Shown here in pieces: positions 7,532-15,555 of a stretch of 18,256 bases of DNA. Origin of the DNA: Oscillospiraceae bacterium (lineage in GTDB: Bacteria > Bacillota_A > Clostridia > Oscillospirales > Ruminococcaceae); NCBI GenBank assembly GCA_017414145.1, contig JAFPQL010000284.1, forward strand, positions 1 through 18,256, written 5' to 3'. Numbering within the stretch: the first letter of the stretch is position 1; the number at the start of each line of letters is the position of its first letter. The translations under genes were made by a program, and so were the position numbers. The notes under the pieces are model-generated. The model searched no databases. It had not been told where the DNA came from and saw nothing but the letters and a program-made list of their open reading frames with translations.

Positions 7532-8782
7532 ATGAAACGACTGACGGCCGCGCTGCTTTCCGCACTGCTGCTGACCGCGCCGGTCTCTGTCAAAGCACAG
7601 GAGACAGCGCCCGCGATGCCGCTGTTTGAGGCGAGTTTCCTGCAGGGCTGGCTCTGCCGGGACTGGTCATCGGAACGCTGGAAACAGGAGCTGCTGGACA
7701 TGAAGGCAGCCGGATTCCGGTCGGTGATTTTACAGTCCTGCGTCGATTTGACCTACGAGAAAACAGACGCATCTGCTGAGAAAACAGACCCGCAAGCCTA
7801 TGCGCTGACGGCGGCGTATGCCCTGTATCCGACGGCTTCCGTTTCCGGATCCGCAGGGGCGCACGCGCTGGCGGACGCGCTCGAAGCTGCCCGGCAGACC
7901 GGAATGCAGGTCTGGATCGGAACGGTCAGCGATTCGCGCTGGTGGAATTACGGCTGGGGCGTGCCGGATGCGGGATTTTCGGCATGGTCAGCGGAAAATG
8001 CCGCTGTCTGCGGGAATCTCGTGCGCGAGGTGACGGCGCAGTACGGCGCGGAGTATGACGCGCAGATTGCCGGCTTTTACTACAACAACGAAATCTGGAA
8101 TTTTGACGCTGCCTGTGCCGGAACGGACGGCGGACAGACAGCGGAAATCGTCGCCGGAAATCTCCGCGGGACGCTGGATGCCATGACGGCGGTCTGTCCG
8201 GAGAAGCCGCTGCTCATCAGCCCGTTTTTCAACCGTGACCTGTCCGCGGCTGCGGCCTATGCGGACTTCTGGGAACAGCTTGCAGACCGTGCCGCACTGC
8301 GTCCCGCAGACATTGTGGCGCAGCAGGACGGCGCCGGCAGAGCCTATGACACCGACACGCTGACGGAATGGGCTTCGGCGCTCAAAAGCGCACTGCGGGA
8401 CCGTGTGACCTTCTGGGTCAACAATGAAACCTTCCGTGCGGATGCCGCGCTCCCCGCGGCGGGGCTGAAGGCGGATTTTCTGGCGACTGCCTGTGCGAAA
8501 CGGCATATTCTCTTTTCGTGGAATCACTACTATCACGCGGCGGACAATGCGGAGAAACTGCCGTATGAGCGCGATTTTGCAAAGCTGCTGACGGTTACGG
8601 CGGGCGATGTGAACGATGACGGCGCCTGCACGGCCGAAGATGCCGCGATGCTGCTTTCATGGCTCCGGCGCGACCGGATTTATCTGCGGAACTGGGCGGC
8701 GGGTGATCCGGACGGCAGCGGCAGTCTGACCGCGGTGGATCTGGCACTGCTGATGCGGAATTCCGGACGGGGAATCGCGTAG
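7532..8782 (+). CDS. Secreted DUF4434 (glycosidase-like TIM barrel) protein with C-terminal type I dockerin
   Basis: This encodes 416 residues. A signal peptide (MKRLTAALLSALLLTAPVSV, probable cut after KA near residue 22) directs export. Residues about 31-345 resemble DUF4434, a glycoside-hydrolase-like TIM barrel, opening with SFLQGWLCRDWSSERWKQEL then KAAGFRSVILQS. Glu187 (YYNNEIWNF) and Glu299 (WVNNETF) lie 112 residues apart at strand-end-like positions and could be the acid/base and nucleophile; this is inference. Residues 358 to about 412 form a dockerin: two calcium-loop repeats (DVNDDGACTAED and DPDGSGSLTAVD), each followed by a Leu-rich helix. Dockerins plug enzymes into scaffoldin cohesins, so this protein should be a cellulosome component acting on plant or other polysaccharide outside the cell. 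GA-rich GGGGAGAGGGGG precedes the ATG. No scaffoldin is in the window. Confidence 0.88.
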   Translation: MKRLTAALLSALLLTAPVSVKAQETAPAMPLFEASFLQGWLCRDWSSERWKQELLDMKAAGFRSVILQSCVDLTYEKTDASAEKTDPQAYALTAAYALYPTASVSGSAGAHALADALEAARQTGMQVWIGTVSDSRWWNYGWGVPDAGFSAWSAENAAVCGNLVREVTAQYGAEYDAQIAGFYYNNEIWNFDAACAGTDGGQTAEIVAGNLRGTLDAMTAVCPEKPLLISPFFNRDLSAAAAYADFWEQLADRAALRPADIVAQQDGAGRAYDTDTLTEWASALKSALRDRVTFWVNNETFRADAALPAAGLKADFLATACAKRHILFSWNHYYHAADNAEKLPYERDFAKLLTVTAGDVNDDGACTAEDAAMLLSWLRRDRIYLRNWAAGDPDGSGSLTAVDLALLMRNSGRGIA

Positions 8783-8784
8783 GG

Positions 8785-8902
8785 GCGGATACCTTTTACA
8801 GAAACCGGCGCTGCCATTGATTTCATGGCGGCGCCGGTGCTTTTGTATGGTTCTGTCGGGTCGAAGTTCGTGTGCGTCATGATTTCGCCCGCGGCGGGCT
8901 TC
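8785..8902. repeat. Dispersed intergenic repeat, copy A (with long hairpin)
   Basis: This fills the whole gap between the convergent dockerin and transglutaminase genes and reaches the latter's stop codon. Its core is a 14-pair hairpin (ACCGGCGCTGCCAT at 8804-8817; ATGGCGGCGCCGGT at 8825-8838), followed on the plus strand by GCTTTTG. Read as the reverse complement, the whole unit matches 17984-18104 over about 115 bases with roughly four fifths identity by eye, including the hairpin, a TTGTATGGTTCT stretch and the terminal GCCCGCGGCGGGCTT. It may double as a bidirectional terminator. Confidence 0.82.
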
Positions 8903-11348
8903 AGGAGTTGGATGCGGGAACTGCCCGACGGGATTTGCGCCGCTGTGTGCGCTTCTGCTGCCGGATTGCCGGCTTGCGGGCGTCGAAGGCGGCACAGTAC
9001 AGCGCGTAGATGCGGTCGGCCAGCTCCGGCGTACAGCGTTCGGCGTAGACAGTCTGCTCCACGCCGTCTGCCAGCGGCTCCAGATCCATGTTTAGGAACG
9101 CGCCCTGTTCCGCGCAGAGCTGCCGGACTGTCCGTGACGGGTTCGCCTGCCACTGTCTGCGCAGTCTCGCAAAGGCCTCCTGCACGCTTTCGGCGCTTTT
9201 CGTTCTGCGGAATTTTCTCCGGAACAGCGCCTCCCGGATCATCGGGAGACCCTTGACGGCCATGAAGATGATCAGCAGTGCTGCGGCCAGCAGAATCGCG
9301 CCCCAGATTTGCAGAGAGGAGATCACGCTGGTGTTGTTCCCGGCGAGCTCGGTCTGCACCGTGCCTGCCGTCGGATCAAAGGGCATCCAGCCGTAGCCCG
9401 CGATGTAGACCTCGACAAAGGCGTGGCCGTGCTCGGTGGAGATGATGAAATCCCAGTTGCTGGTCAGGCGGTCGTAGCGCTGGGACATGGAGTAGCCCTC
9501 GATATATCTGGTCGGCAGACCGGCAGCGCGGCAGAGCTCGACCATTGCGCCGGCAAACTGGTAGCAGACGCCGGTGCGGTGCTGAAAGAGGAAGGTTTCG
9601 GTGTTGTCGGCCGGCCCCTTCTGGAATTCCAGCGAATAGGTGAAATTGCCGAGCTTGAGATACTGCCAGACGGCGACAGCCTTGTCGTAGTCGTTCCGGA
9701 TGCCGCCGGTCAGCTCCCCGGCAAGTGCGCGGACGGAATCCGGCGTTTCCGACCGGACGGACGCGGCAAAGCGCTCCGCGTCGCTCAGACTGACCAGCGC
9801 CTTCTGCACAATCAGGCGGTTCCGGCTGTTCTCAGACCGGACAGCGACGAGCACATCCGTCAGGAAGTCCTGCCATTCCTCCAGCGTAAACCGCTGTGTC
9901 AGGCGCTTGACGCTGACATTGTCCGCGAGCGTCGGGCTGATGTACTGCGAGGTATACTGCTTTGCGTACCACCTGGAGTTTGTGTACCGGAAGATGATGT
10001 CGCTCCGGTTCTGGTGCAGCGGGTCTGAGTCTCCCATCCGGAAGACATCCAGCGGCTCCGGTATGACAACGGGGACTTCGCCGGCCGTTTCCAGTGTCAG
10101 CGTCCGTTCGTAATCCGCGGATGACACCGCGGGCTTCCCGGCAAATTCCGTGAGATTCCACTTCTGTGCCAGATCGGGATGCTGCCCCAGAATTTCGTGC
10201 AGCGCATTTACCAGATGATCGGGGCGCACCGTGTCGGACGAGCTGGAGAAGCCGGAGAAATCGTCAGAATAGCGGATGCCGTTCGAGTTGTTGTAATCCG
10301 AGGAATCGGGGCGCAGATCGTAGTCTGACGCGCTCCACGAGTCGGTGTCGTAATGGTAGTTTGTCAGCGTGCGGACGCGCAGATTGAGCGGCTCGGACGC
10401 ATTGGTATAAAAGAGCGCGCGCCGGATGGCGGTCTGACTGTAGCTGCCGCCGTCGGAATCGTCCGCAAAGCCGCTGATGGCGCTCATCAGGTAATCCGAG
10501 ACAGACGACATATTGATCAGGGAATCAATGGCGCGGCGGTCAGCCAGATAGTCCGGCTTCGGAATCACCAGTACGGCGATGCACGCGGCCGAGAGGAACA
10601 ATCCGGCGGAGCGCAGGAACCGGCCGTCCAGCAGCTCCGGTCTGACACCGGCGTAGGAGGATTTCCGTGCGGGCATCACGAGCAGCTCGCCGCCGCGTTC
10701 GGTGATCGGCGCCGTCACGGCGGGGTCCTCTGTCCGCGCCTGCCGGCAGTAGATCATGACGGCAAAATAACACGCAAACAGCAGGATGATGAACGGGACG
10801 GGCATGACCTCATTTTCTTTCGCGTAAATTTCAAAGGGAAAGAGCATGATGACAAACGACATCAGGACGCGGTAGCGCACATAGGTGAAATAATAGGTGA
10901 TCGAGCCGATGAAGTAAAAGAACAGCAGGAACAGCGCGATCGTGTAGCCCGGATATGAGGTGACGAGGACGGACTGCGGCGTCATGAACCAGACAAAGAA
11001 GTAAATCTGCTGACTTGGGTCTGACGGTGCAAAGAGCGGGTCGGTGTGTCCCATGCGGATGAACCGGCCCGATGCCCAGATCAGGCAGATGCCGATCAGG
11101 ACATACAGTGCGCCGCCGATGACCGGATGCTGCTTGACATAATCGAACATCCGGAAGAGCGCGGCCTGCAGCAGCAGGGAGAGCAGGATCCAGAGCGGCG
11201 TCATGGAGGGCGCGTAGTGATAGAAGATGCTGACGAGGATCATCACGGCGTAGTACATCGGCAGACGCCTTGCCTGTACCAGCCAGCGCAGCACCGCACT
11301 GCGCTGAAACACACCGGAAATCCGGTTCAGAGTGCCTGTTTTCTGCAT
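8901..11348 (-). CDS. Transglutaminase-like domain membrane protein (TgpA type)
   Basis: This encodes 815 residues, third gene of the moxR-DUF58-transglutaminase operon. Start ATG at 11348 has GGAGG seven bases upstream; an earlier in-frame ATG (11495) lies inside the DUF58 gene. The N-terminal third has about six to eight membrane helices (for example MYYAVMILVSIFYHY, PLWILLSLLLQAALF, YTIALFLLFFYFIGSITYYF, VPFIILLFACYFAVMIYC). A large outer region follows, containing a transglutaminase core. The catalytic triad is visible as Cys595 (TGVCYQFAGAM), His642 (EHGHAFVEVYI) and Asp658 (WMPFDPTAG). One more helix (GAILLAALLIIFMAVKG) and a basic cytoplasmic tail close the protein. Families of this layout are linked to cell-envelope or protein crosslinking or proteolysis; the substrate is unknown. 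It is separated from DUF58 by 58 bases. Confidence 0.92.
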   Translation of the reverse strand: MQKTGTLNRISGVFQRSAVLRWLVQARRLPMYYAVMILVSIFYHYAPSMTPLWILLSLLLQAALFRMFDYVKQHPVIGGALYVLIGICLIWASGRFIRMGHTDPLFAPSDPSQQIYFFVWFMTPQSVLVTSYPGYTIALFLLFFYFIGSITYYFTYVRYRVLMSFVIMLFPFEIYAKENEVMPVPFIILLFACYFAVMIYCRQARTEDPAVTAPITERGGELLVMPARKSSYAGVRPELLDGRFLRSAGLFLSAACIAVLVIPKPDYLADRRAIDSLINMSSVSDYLMSAISGFADDSDGGSYSQTAIRRALFYTNASEPLNLRVRTLTNYHYDTDSWSASDYDLRPDSSDYNNSNGIRYSDDFSGFSSSSDTVRPDHLVNALHEILGQHPDLAQKWNLTEFAGKPAVSSADYERTLTLETAGEVPVVIPEPLDVFRMGDSDPLHQNRSDIIFRYTNSRWYAKQYTSQYISPTLADNVSVKRLTQRFTLEEWQDFLTDVLVAVRSENSRNRLIVQKALVSLSDAERFAASVRSETPDSVRALAGELTGGIRNDYDKAVAVWQYLKLGNFTYSLEFQKGPADNTETFLFQHRTGVCYQFAGAMVELCRAAGLPTRYIEGYSMSQRYDRLTSNWDFIISTEHGHAFVEVYIAGYGWMPFDPTAGTVQTELAGNNTSVISSLQIWGAILLAAALLIIFMAVKGLPMIREALFRRKFRRTKSAESVQEAFARLRRQWQANPSRTVRQLCAEQGAFLNMDLEPLADGVEQTVYAERCTPELADRIYALYCAAFDARKPAIRQQKRTQRRKSRRAVPASNS

Positions 11349-11406
11349 CCGTGCGCCTCCTTTCCATACTGTTATTGATTCTGAAACGGATTCCGGCATC
11401 CGCGGC

Positions 11407-12699
11407 TTACGAGACGCCGTCCATTGACATGAGCTTGCGCTCCGGTGTGACGAACCAGAGGGACGACCGCCTGCCGAAGACCGCATCCGCGGCAAAGCAC
11501 TGCGCCGTCATCAGGTAGGTGTCGGTCGGAATCTGATCGAGTGCGGCAGCCATTTCCGCATCCGGACAGGCGGTGAAGCACATCAGCAGAATGCCTGCCT
11601 CCTGCATCATCTCCGGCGGAAGCAGCGGCAGTCCGGAGAGGGTATCCGCATCCCGGAAGCCGCCCTCCAGCAGCGTGACGGCCTCGGTCTGAAGCTGTCC
11701 GCCGTCCTCGATCGGCAGGACGCTCCACGCGCCCTCTGCGTCCGGATAGCTCAGCATACACGGATAGCCGTTTTTCGCGCAGAGCATCAGAAAGCCGAGC
11801 GCCGTCTCAATGAGCTGCTCCTCGGCGGCGAGCTGTTCCTGCGTTGGCGCGCCGTTTCCGCAGCGGCGGAAGTCCAGCACAACCGAGAGCCGTGCCAGCG
11901 CGACCGGCTCGTCCTGCCGCACCATGAGATGGTGCCGCTTGCTGGACAGCTTCCAGTTGATGCGCTTCAGAGAGTCGCCGGGGATGTAGTCCCGGTGCTC
12001 ATAGCCCGGCTGCGCAGACGCGGAGAAGGCCGGCGACGATTCCGATTCCTCGTCCGCGGAGTTGACCGTATCGCTGACCGTGCGGAAGATCAGGCTGTTC
12101 GCACTCATTTCCGGTATTTCCGGCAGAATCGTGATGCCGGTGCTGCATTCGGTTTTCAGCCGGAAGCGGAACATCCCGAAAAAGTCGGACAGCACGATCT
12201 GCTCCGCCGCGAGCTGTCCTCTGCCGCAGAACTGTGCCGAGAGCCGGAGCGGATAGTCCGCCTCGCGCTCGGTGCCGAGCGACAGACAAAGCGGCAGGGC
12301 ATCCGGTGCGAGCTGGGTGCTGCGGGCGGCCTTCCAGCGGCGCAGTGCTCTGCGGTCACTGAGGCTGCTGCCTGTCCCGGCCGGCTTCGGCGGCAGCGGA
12401 GACGCCCCCGGAATCAGCGGGGAAAAGTGGGCATCCGCCGTGAACTGCATCCGCAGAAACGGCATCGGAACCCATGTCCGCTTGGACAGGTGCAGCACCG
12501 CCTCAAAGGCCTGCTGCTTGGAAGCCGTATCCGGTGCGGTCAGCGTCAGACGGATGCGCCGCCGGACCCAGAGCGCCGCGAGAAACGAGAACAGCGGCAT
12601 CAGAATCAGGAAGGTGAGCATCATCACGCCGATGGCGCCGTCCAGATACAGCATAAACATCAGCGATACAAAGATCGCACAGAAATACCCGACGGTCAT
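11407..12699 (-). CDS. DUF58 domain-containing protein
   Basis: This encodes 430 residues. Two adjacent N-terminal hydrophobic segments (about residues 2-20 and 22-44: VGYFCAIFVSLMFMLYL and GVMMLTFLILMPLFSFLAA) anchor it in the membrane. The DUF58 signature appears near residues 235-260 as GYEHRDYIPGDSLKRINWKL followed by SSKRHHLMVRQDE. The C-terminal part has a VWA-like character (LSVVLDFRRCGN). DUF58 proteins are thought to work with MoxR ATPases in assembly or chaperoning of envelope complexes; the precise role is unproven. The start overlaps the moxR stop by four bases (ATGA) and has a poor ribosome site, so its translation is probably coupled to moxR. Confidence 0.92.
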   Translation of the reverse strand: MTVGYFCAIFVSLMFMLYLDGAIGVMMLTFLILMPLFSFLAALWVRRRIRLTLTAPDTASKQQAFEAVLHLSKRTWVPMPFLRMQFTADAHFSPLIPGASPLPPKPAGTGSSLSDRRALRRWKAARSTQLAPDALPLCLSLGTEREADYPLRLSAQFCGRGQLAAEQIVLSDFFGMFRFRLKTECSTGITILPEIPEMSANSLIFRTVSDTVNSADEESESSPAFSASAQPGYEHRDYIPGDSLKRINWKLSSKRHHLMVRQDEPVALARLSVVLDFRRCGNGAPTQEQLAAEEQLIETALGFLMLCAKNGYPCMLSYPDAEGAWSVLPIEDGGQLQTEAVTLLEGGFRDADTLSGLPLLPPEMMQEAGILLMCFTACPDAEMAAALDQIPTDTYLMTAQCFAADAVFGRRSSLWFVTPERKLMSMDGVS

Positions 12700-13637
12700 C
12701 TTGCGGATTCCATCGGCACCGGCACCGTGCTCAGCACCTGCCGGATGACGGCTCTGCTGTCGCCGAGCTGCGATTTGCCTTTCGGCGAGAGAATCAGGCG
12801 GTGTGCCAGCACGCTCTCCGCCATGCCGCGGACATCGTCCGGCAGGACAAAGTCTCGGCCGGAGAGGAAGGCGCCTGCCTTGGACGCCTTGTAGAGCGCG
12901 ATCGAGCCGCGGGGCGACGCGCCGAGCGTCAGGGTGTCGAGGCTGCGGGTGGCGGCGACGATCTGCAGGATGTACCGCCGGACGGGCTCGCTGACAAAAA
13001 TCTTCTCGACCTGACTTTGCAGCCGGAGAATGTCCTCCGGATGCACGGCGGGTTCTTTGATGTTGTCGAGCGGGTTGTGATGCTCTGTTCTGGTGAGGAT
13101 CTGCATCTCCTCCTCATCCGTCGGGTAGCCCATGCTGATGCGCATGAAGAACCGGTCCATCTGTGCTTCCGGCAGATGATAGGTGCCGTAGGTTTCGACG
13201 GGGTTCTGTGTGGCGAGCACCATGAAGGGGGACGGGAGCTTATGCGTCACGCCGTCCACGGAGATCTGATGCTCCTCCATGACCTCCAGCAGTGCGGACT
13301 GCACCTTCGGGGAGGCACGGTTGATTTCATCGGCGAGCAAGAAATTACACATTGCGGCGCCTGGGCGGTATTCCAGCTCAAAGGTCTGCTGATTGACCAT
13401 AGAGAAGCCGGTGATATCCGAGGGCATGACATCCGGCGTGAGCTGAATGCGGTTGAAGCTGCCGCCGACGGAGCGCGAAAGAGCCGCTGCAAGCTGCGTT
13501 TTTCCGACGCCGGGAACATCCTCGATCAGAATATGTCCGCCGCAGAGCAGGCCTGCGATGACACAGCGGATGACCTCATTTTTTCCGACAATGACGCTGC
13601 CGATGCTTTCGGTCAGCTTTTGAATTTCTGTATTCAT
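12696..13637 (-). CDS. MoxR family AAA+ ATPase
   Basis: This encodes 313 residues, the normal MoxR size. ATG 13637 is chosen because AAAGGA lies about 11 bases upstream and the protein then begins MNTEIQKLTESIGSVIVGK, the standard family N terminus; the frame extends farther upstream but only through promoter DNA. Walker A is EDVPGVGKTQ (Lys46, Thr47), Walker B is FLLADEINRA (Asp103, Glu104) and sensor 1 is LATQNPVE (Asn145). A C-terminal lid follows, with SPRGSIAL and DDVRGMAESVLAHRL. MoxR proteins are ATP-driven chaperone-like machines that act on partner DUF58/VWA proteins. It is the first gene of the operon moxR, DUF58, transglutaminase. Confidence 0.95.
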   Translation of the reverse strand: MNTEIQKLTESIGSVIVGKNEVIRCVIAGLLCGGHILIEDVPGVGKTQLAAALSRSVGGSFNRIQLTPDVMPSDITGFSMVNQQTFELEYRPGAAMCNFLLADEINRASPKVQSALLEVMEEHQISVDGVTHKLPSPFMVLATQNPVETYGTYHLPEAQMDRFFMRISMGYPTDEEEMQILTRTEHHNPLDNIKEPAVHPEDILRLQSQVEKIFVSEPVRRYILQIVAATRSLDTLTLGASPRGSIALYKASKAGAFLSGRDFVLPDDVRGMAESVLAHRLILSPKGKSQLGDSRAVIRQVLSTVPVPMESAR

Positions 13638-13703
13638 GCGCGGGGAAGTCCTTTCCGTGTTGATTTTTTGACCGGCTTTTCCGGTGTATAATCCGGCAAT
13701 TAT

Positions 13704-13732
13704 ATTATACCACGGGGCAGGCTGTTCGTCAA
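13704..13732 (-). promoter_or_regulatory. Sigma-A-type promoter of the moxR operon
   Basis: On the minus strand, TTGACG (plus positions 13727-13732) and TATAAT (13704-13709) are separated by exactly 17 bases, giving a start about 60 bases before the moxR ATG. It is divergent from the promoter at 13799-13827; the two -35 boxes are 66 bases apart. Confidence 0.85.
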
Positions 13733-13783
13733 TAACAATTCTGTGAACAGTTCGTAACTTTCCTGTGCGGATTGCTGCAAAAA

Positions 13784-13800
13784 AAGATGCACAGCATCTT
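13784..13800. promoter_or_regulatory. Palindrome overlapping the -35 box of the zinc-ribbon/TM2 gene
   Basis: AAGATGC-ACA-GCATCTT is a perfect seven-base inverted repeat whose last two bases are the first two of the TTGACA box. Its size and place fit a repressor or activator operator in the divergent promoter region. The regulator is unknown. Confidence 0.5.
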
Positions 13801-13827
13801 GACAGACAGCCGGAAAATATGTATAAT
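13799..13827 (+). promoter_or_regulatory. Perfect-consensus promoter of the zinc-ribbon/TM2 gene
   Basis: TTGACA (13799-13804), 17-base spacer, TATAAT (13822-13827): both boxes match the sigma-70/sigma-A consensus fully. The expected transcript has a leader of about 95 bases before the ATG at 13928. Confidence 0.9.
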
Positions 13828-13927
13828 AATGATGTATGCGGCTGTGTGCCTGCGCGCACCCGCGTACAAACACAGAAAGAAAAAACCAAGCGATTCATCA
13901 CGGTGGACAACAAAGGAGGCATTCACA

Positions 13928-14635
13928 ATGTATTGCAGAAACTGTGCAGAGCTTCTGGCGGACACCGACATCACCTGCCCCAACTGCGGCTTCGCGGTCG
14001 GTACAGGATACAAGTACTGCGGACAGTGCGGTTCACCCGTGGAACCGAATGCGGTCATCTGCGAGCTGTGCGGCAATTCGGTCAATCCCGCAGTGACATC
14101 AGGGCAGTTCGCACAGCAGCCCTACGGCCAGCAGCAGGCGTTCGGCCAGCAGCCTTACGGGCAGCCGCGGACATTCGGGCAGCAGCCCTATGCGCAGCCG
14201 CGGACATTCGGACAGCAGCCCTACGGCCAGCAGTCTTACGGCCAGCCGCAGCCCTTTGGTCAGCAGCAATTCGGACAGCAGCCCTTTGGTCAGCCGCAGC
14301 AATTCGGCCAGCAGCCGTTTGGCCAGAACGCCGGCACCAGCTTCCGGCAGGCGCCCTTGAACGGTGTCCCGACGGTGCGGGCGACGCCGGTTTATACGCC
14401 GGCAGAGCAGAAATCCCGCGTGACGGCAGGCATTCTCGGCATTCTGCTGGGATTTCTGGGCGCGCATAATTTTTATATCGGAAACTCCTCAAAGGGCGTC
14501 GCGCAGCTCCTGATGACCATGTTTTCCTGCGGCACGCTCGCCGCGATCTCATGGATCTGGGGTGCCATCGAGGGGATTTTGATCCTGACGGGCGGCATTG
14601 ACAAGGACGGAAACGGTCTGCCGTTCAAGGAATGA
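13928..14635 (+). CDS. Zinc-ribbon and TM2 domain protein with QPFGQ-type repeats
   Basis: This encodes 235 residues. ATG 13928 is preceded by AAAGGAGG (13912-13919) at eight bases; the longer open frame from 13772 runs through the promoter and is not used. Residues 3-48 hold two zinc-ribbon-like halves with four CxxC pairs (Cys3/6, 17/20, 31/34, 45/48). Residues 60-133 are a low-complexity stretch of QQPYGQ and QPFGQ units, rich in Gln, Gly, Pro and aromatic residues. Residues 162-222 are a TM2 domain: two membrane helices around GFLGAHNFYIG, starting SRVTAGILGILLG and ending AAISWIWGAIEGILIL. The probable topology puts the zinc ribbon and repeat in the cytoplasm, but this is not certain. 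The function of such proteins is unknown. The gene is divergent from moxR and has its own very strong promoter. Confidence 0.9.
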   Translation: MYCRNCAELLADTDITCPNCGFAVGTGYKYCGQCGSPVEPNAVICELCGNSVNPAVTSGQFAQQPYGQQQAFGQQPYGQPRTFGQQPYAQPRTFGQQPYGQQSYGQPQPFGQQQFGQQPFGQPQQFGQQPFGQNAGTSFRQAPLNGVPTVRATPVYTPAEQKSRVTAGILGILLGFLGAHNFYIGNSSKGVAQLLMTMFSCGTLAAISWIWGAIEGILILTGGIDKDGNGLPFKE

Positions 14636-14676
14636 TCACGGTTTTTCACGCGTTTTTCATCGGTTTCCGGCACGAA

Positions 14677-14708
14677 TTAAGATTCATTTAAGTTGCCTTC
14701 GGTATACT
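14677..14708 (+). promoter_or_regulatory. Probable promoter region of the polyphosphate polymerase operon
   Basis: TATACT at 14703-14708 is a good -10 box, but no good -35 box stands at 16-18 bases. Upstream, TTAAG occurs twice at an 11-base interval (14677-14681 and 14688-14692), which would suit an activator bound on one face of the helix. A six-pair hairpin in the leader (GCGCAG at 14729-14734, CTGCGC at 14742-14747) precedes the ribosome site. Confidence 0.5.
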
Positions 14709-14793
14709 GAAGTCAAAACAGGGGGATTGCGCAGTGCTTTGCTGCGCCGCTGTGAAAAAAAGATAACAGTTTTCAGCGAAGGAGGCATGATCT

Positions 14794-15555
14794 ATGGCTA
14801 TCAGCACTTTCCAGCGGCGTGAAGTCAAATTTCTGATGTCGCTGGAGCAGTACGAGGCGCTTCTGCCGATCGTACACGCCCATATGGAGCCTGACCGGTA
14901 TTGTCTGGACGGCAAGGAGTACGGGATCTACAATCTCTACTACGACACGCCGACTGACCTGCTGATCCGCCGCTCCATCGTCAAACCCTATTACAAGGAA
15001 AAGCTGCGTCTGCGCAGCTACTACTGCCCTGCGGATCCGGACCAGTCCGTCTTTCTGGAGGTCAAGAGGAAAATCGGCGGCATCGTGACCAAGCGCCGTG
15101 TCTCCATGACCGTTGCCGAGGCGGAGGCCTATGTCCTGACCCGCGTGAAGCCCTATTATGAGCGCTTCATCGACCAGCAGGTCATCCGTGAAATGGATGT
15201 CTTCCTCAATCATTATGACTCTGTCGCACCGAGACAGTATATCGGCTATCAGCGCTCCGCCTTTTTCGGCAAGGACGATCCGGAATTCCGGCTGACCTTT
15301 GACCGCGATATCACGGAGCGGCGCTATGACCTCAGCCTGACAAAGGGCAATTACGGCGGAAAGATCATCCGCGAGGATCAGCGCCTGATGGAGATCAAGG
15401 TGCCGGATGCGATTCCGCTCTGGATGAGCCGCGCAATGTCTGAGATCGGCATTCGCCGCATCAGCTTCTCCAAGTACGGCAGAGCCTATAAAAAATTTAT
15501 TCAGAATGCGGGCGCAGAGCTTCCGCAGGAGGAAAGGAAGGCATTCTATGCTTAA
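14794..15555 (+). CDS. VTC-type polyphosphate polymerase domain protein
   Basis: This encodes 253 residues with no signal peptide or membrane helix, so it should be cytoplasmic or held at the membrane by its partner. The fold is that of the VTC catalytic domain, a tunnel enzyme that in yeast Vtc4 makes polyphosphate from ATP. The expected basic and acidic tunnel residues are all visible: RREVKF (Lys12), KLRLRSYY (Arg72, Arg74), FLEVKRKIGG (Glu89, Lys91), YQRSAF (Arg154), RLTFDRDI, LMEIKVP (Glu200, Lys202) and FSKYGRAY (Lys227). AAGGAGG at 14779-14785 lies eight bases before the ATG. Its stop overlaps the start of the DUF4956 gene by eight bases, so the two are coupled. Polyphosphate synthesis is the likely reaction, by family; it is not shown for this protein. 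Confidence 0.92.
   Translation: MAISTFQRREVKFLMSLEQYEALLPIVHAHMEPDRYCLDGKEYGIYNLYYDTPTDLLIRRSIVKPYYKEKLRLRSYYCPADPDQSVFLEVKRKIGGIVTKRRVSMTVAEAEAYVLTRVKPYYERFIDQQVIREMDVFLNHYDSVAPRQYIGYQRSAFFGKDDPEFRLTFDRDITERRYDLSLTKGNYGGKIIREDQRLMEIKVPDAIPLWMSRAMSEIGIRRISFSKYGRAYKKFIQNAGAELPQEERKAFYA

Noticed and set aside
6115..7701. A 528-codon minus-strand frame opposite the ROK regulator
   Set aside because: It covers the ROK gene, its promoter and its terminator, has no recognisable domain and no ribosome site.
13772..13927. An N-terminal extension of the zinc-ribbon/TM2 protein
   Set aside because: It would start upstream of the -35 box of the consensus promoter, so it cannot be in the transcript; AAAGGAGG marks ATG 13928.
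14105..14326. The periodic CAGCAGCCC/TTCGGCCAG stretch as a CRISPR array or noncoding repeat
   Set aside because: The period is short and irregular, there are no spacers, and it encodes a regular QQPYGQ/QPFGQ repeat in the frame of the TM2 protein.
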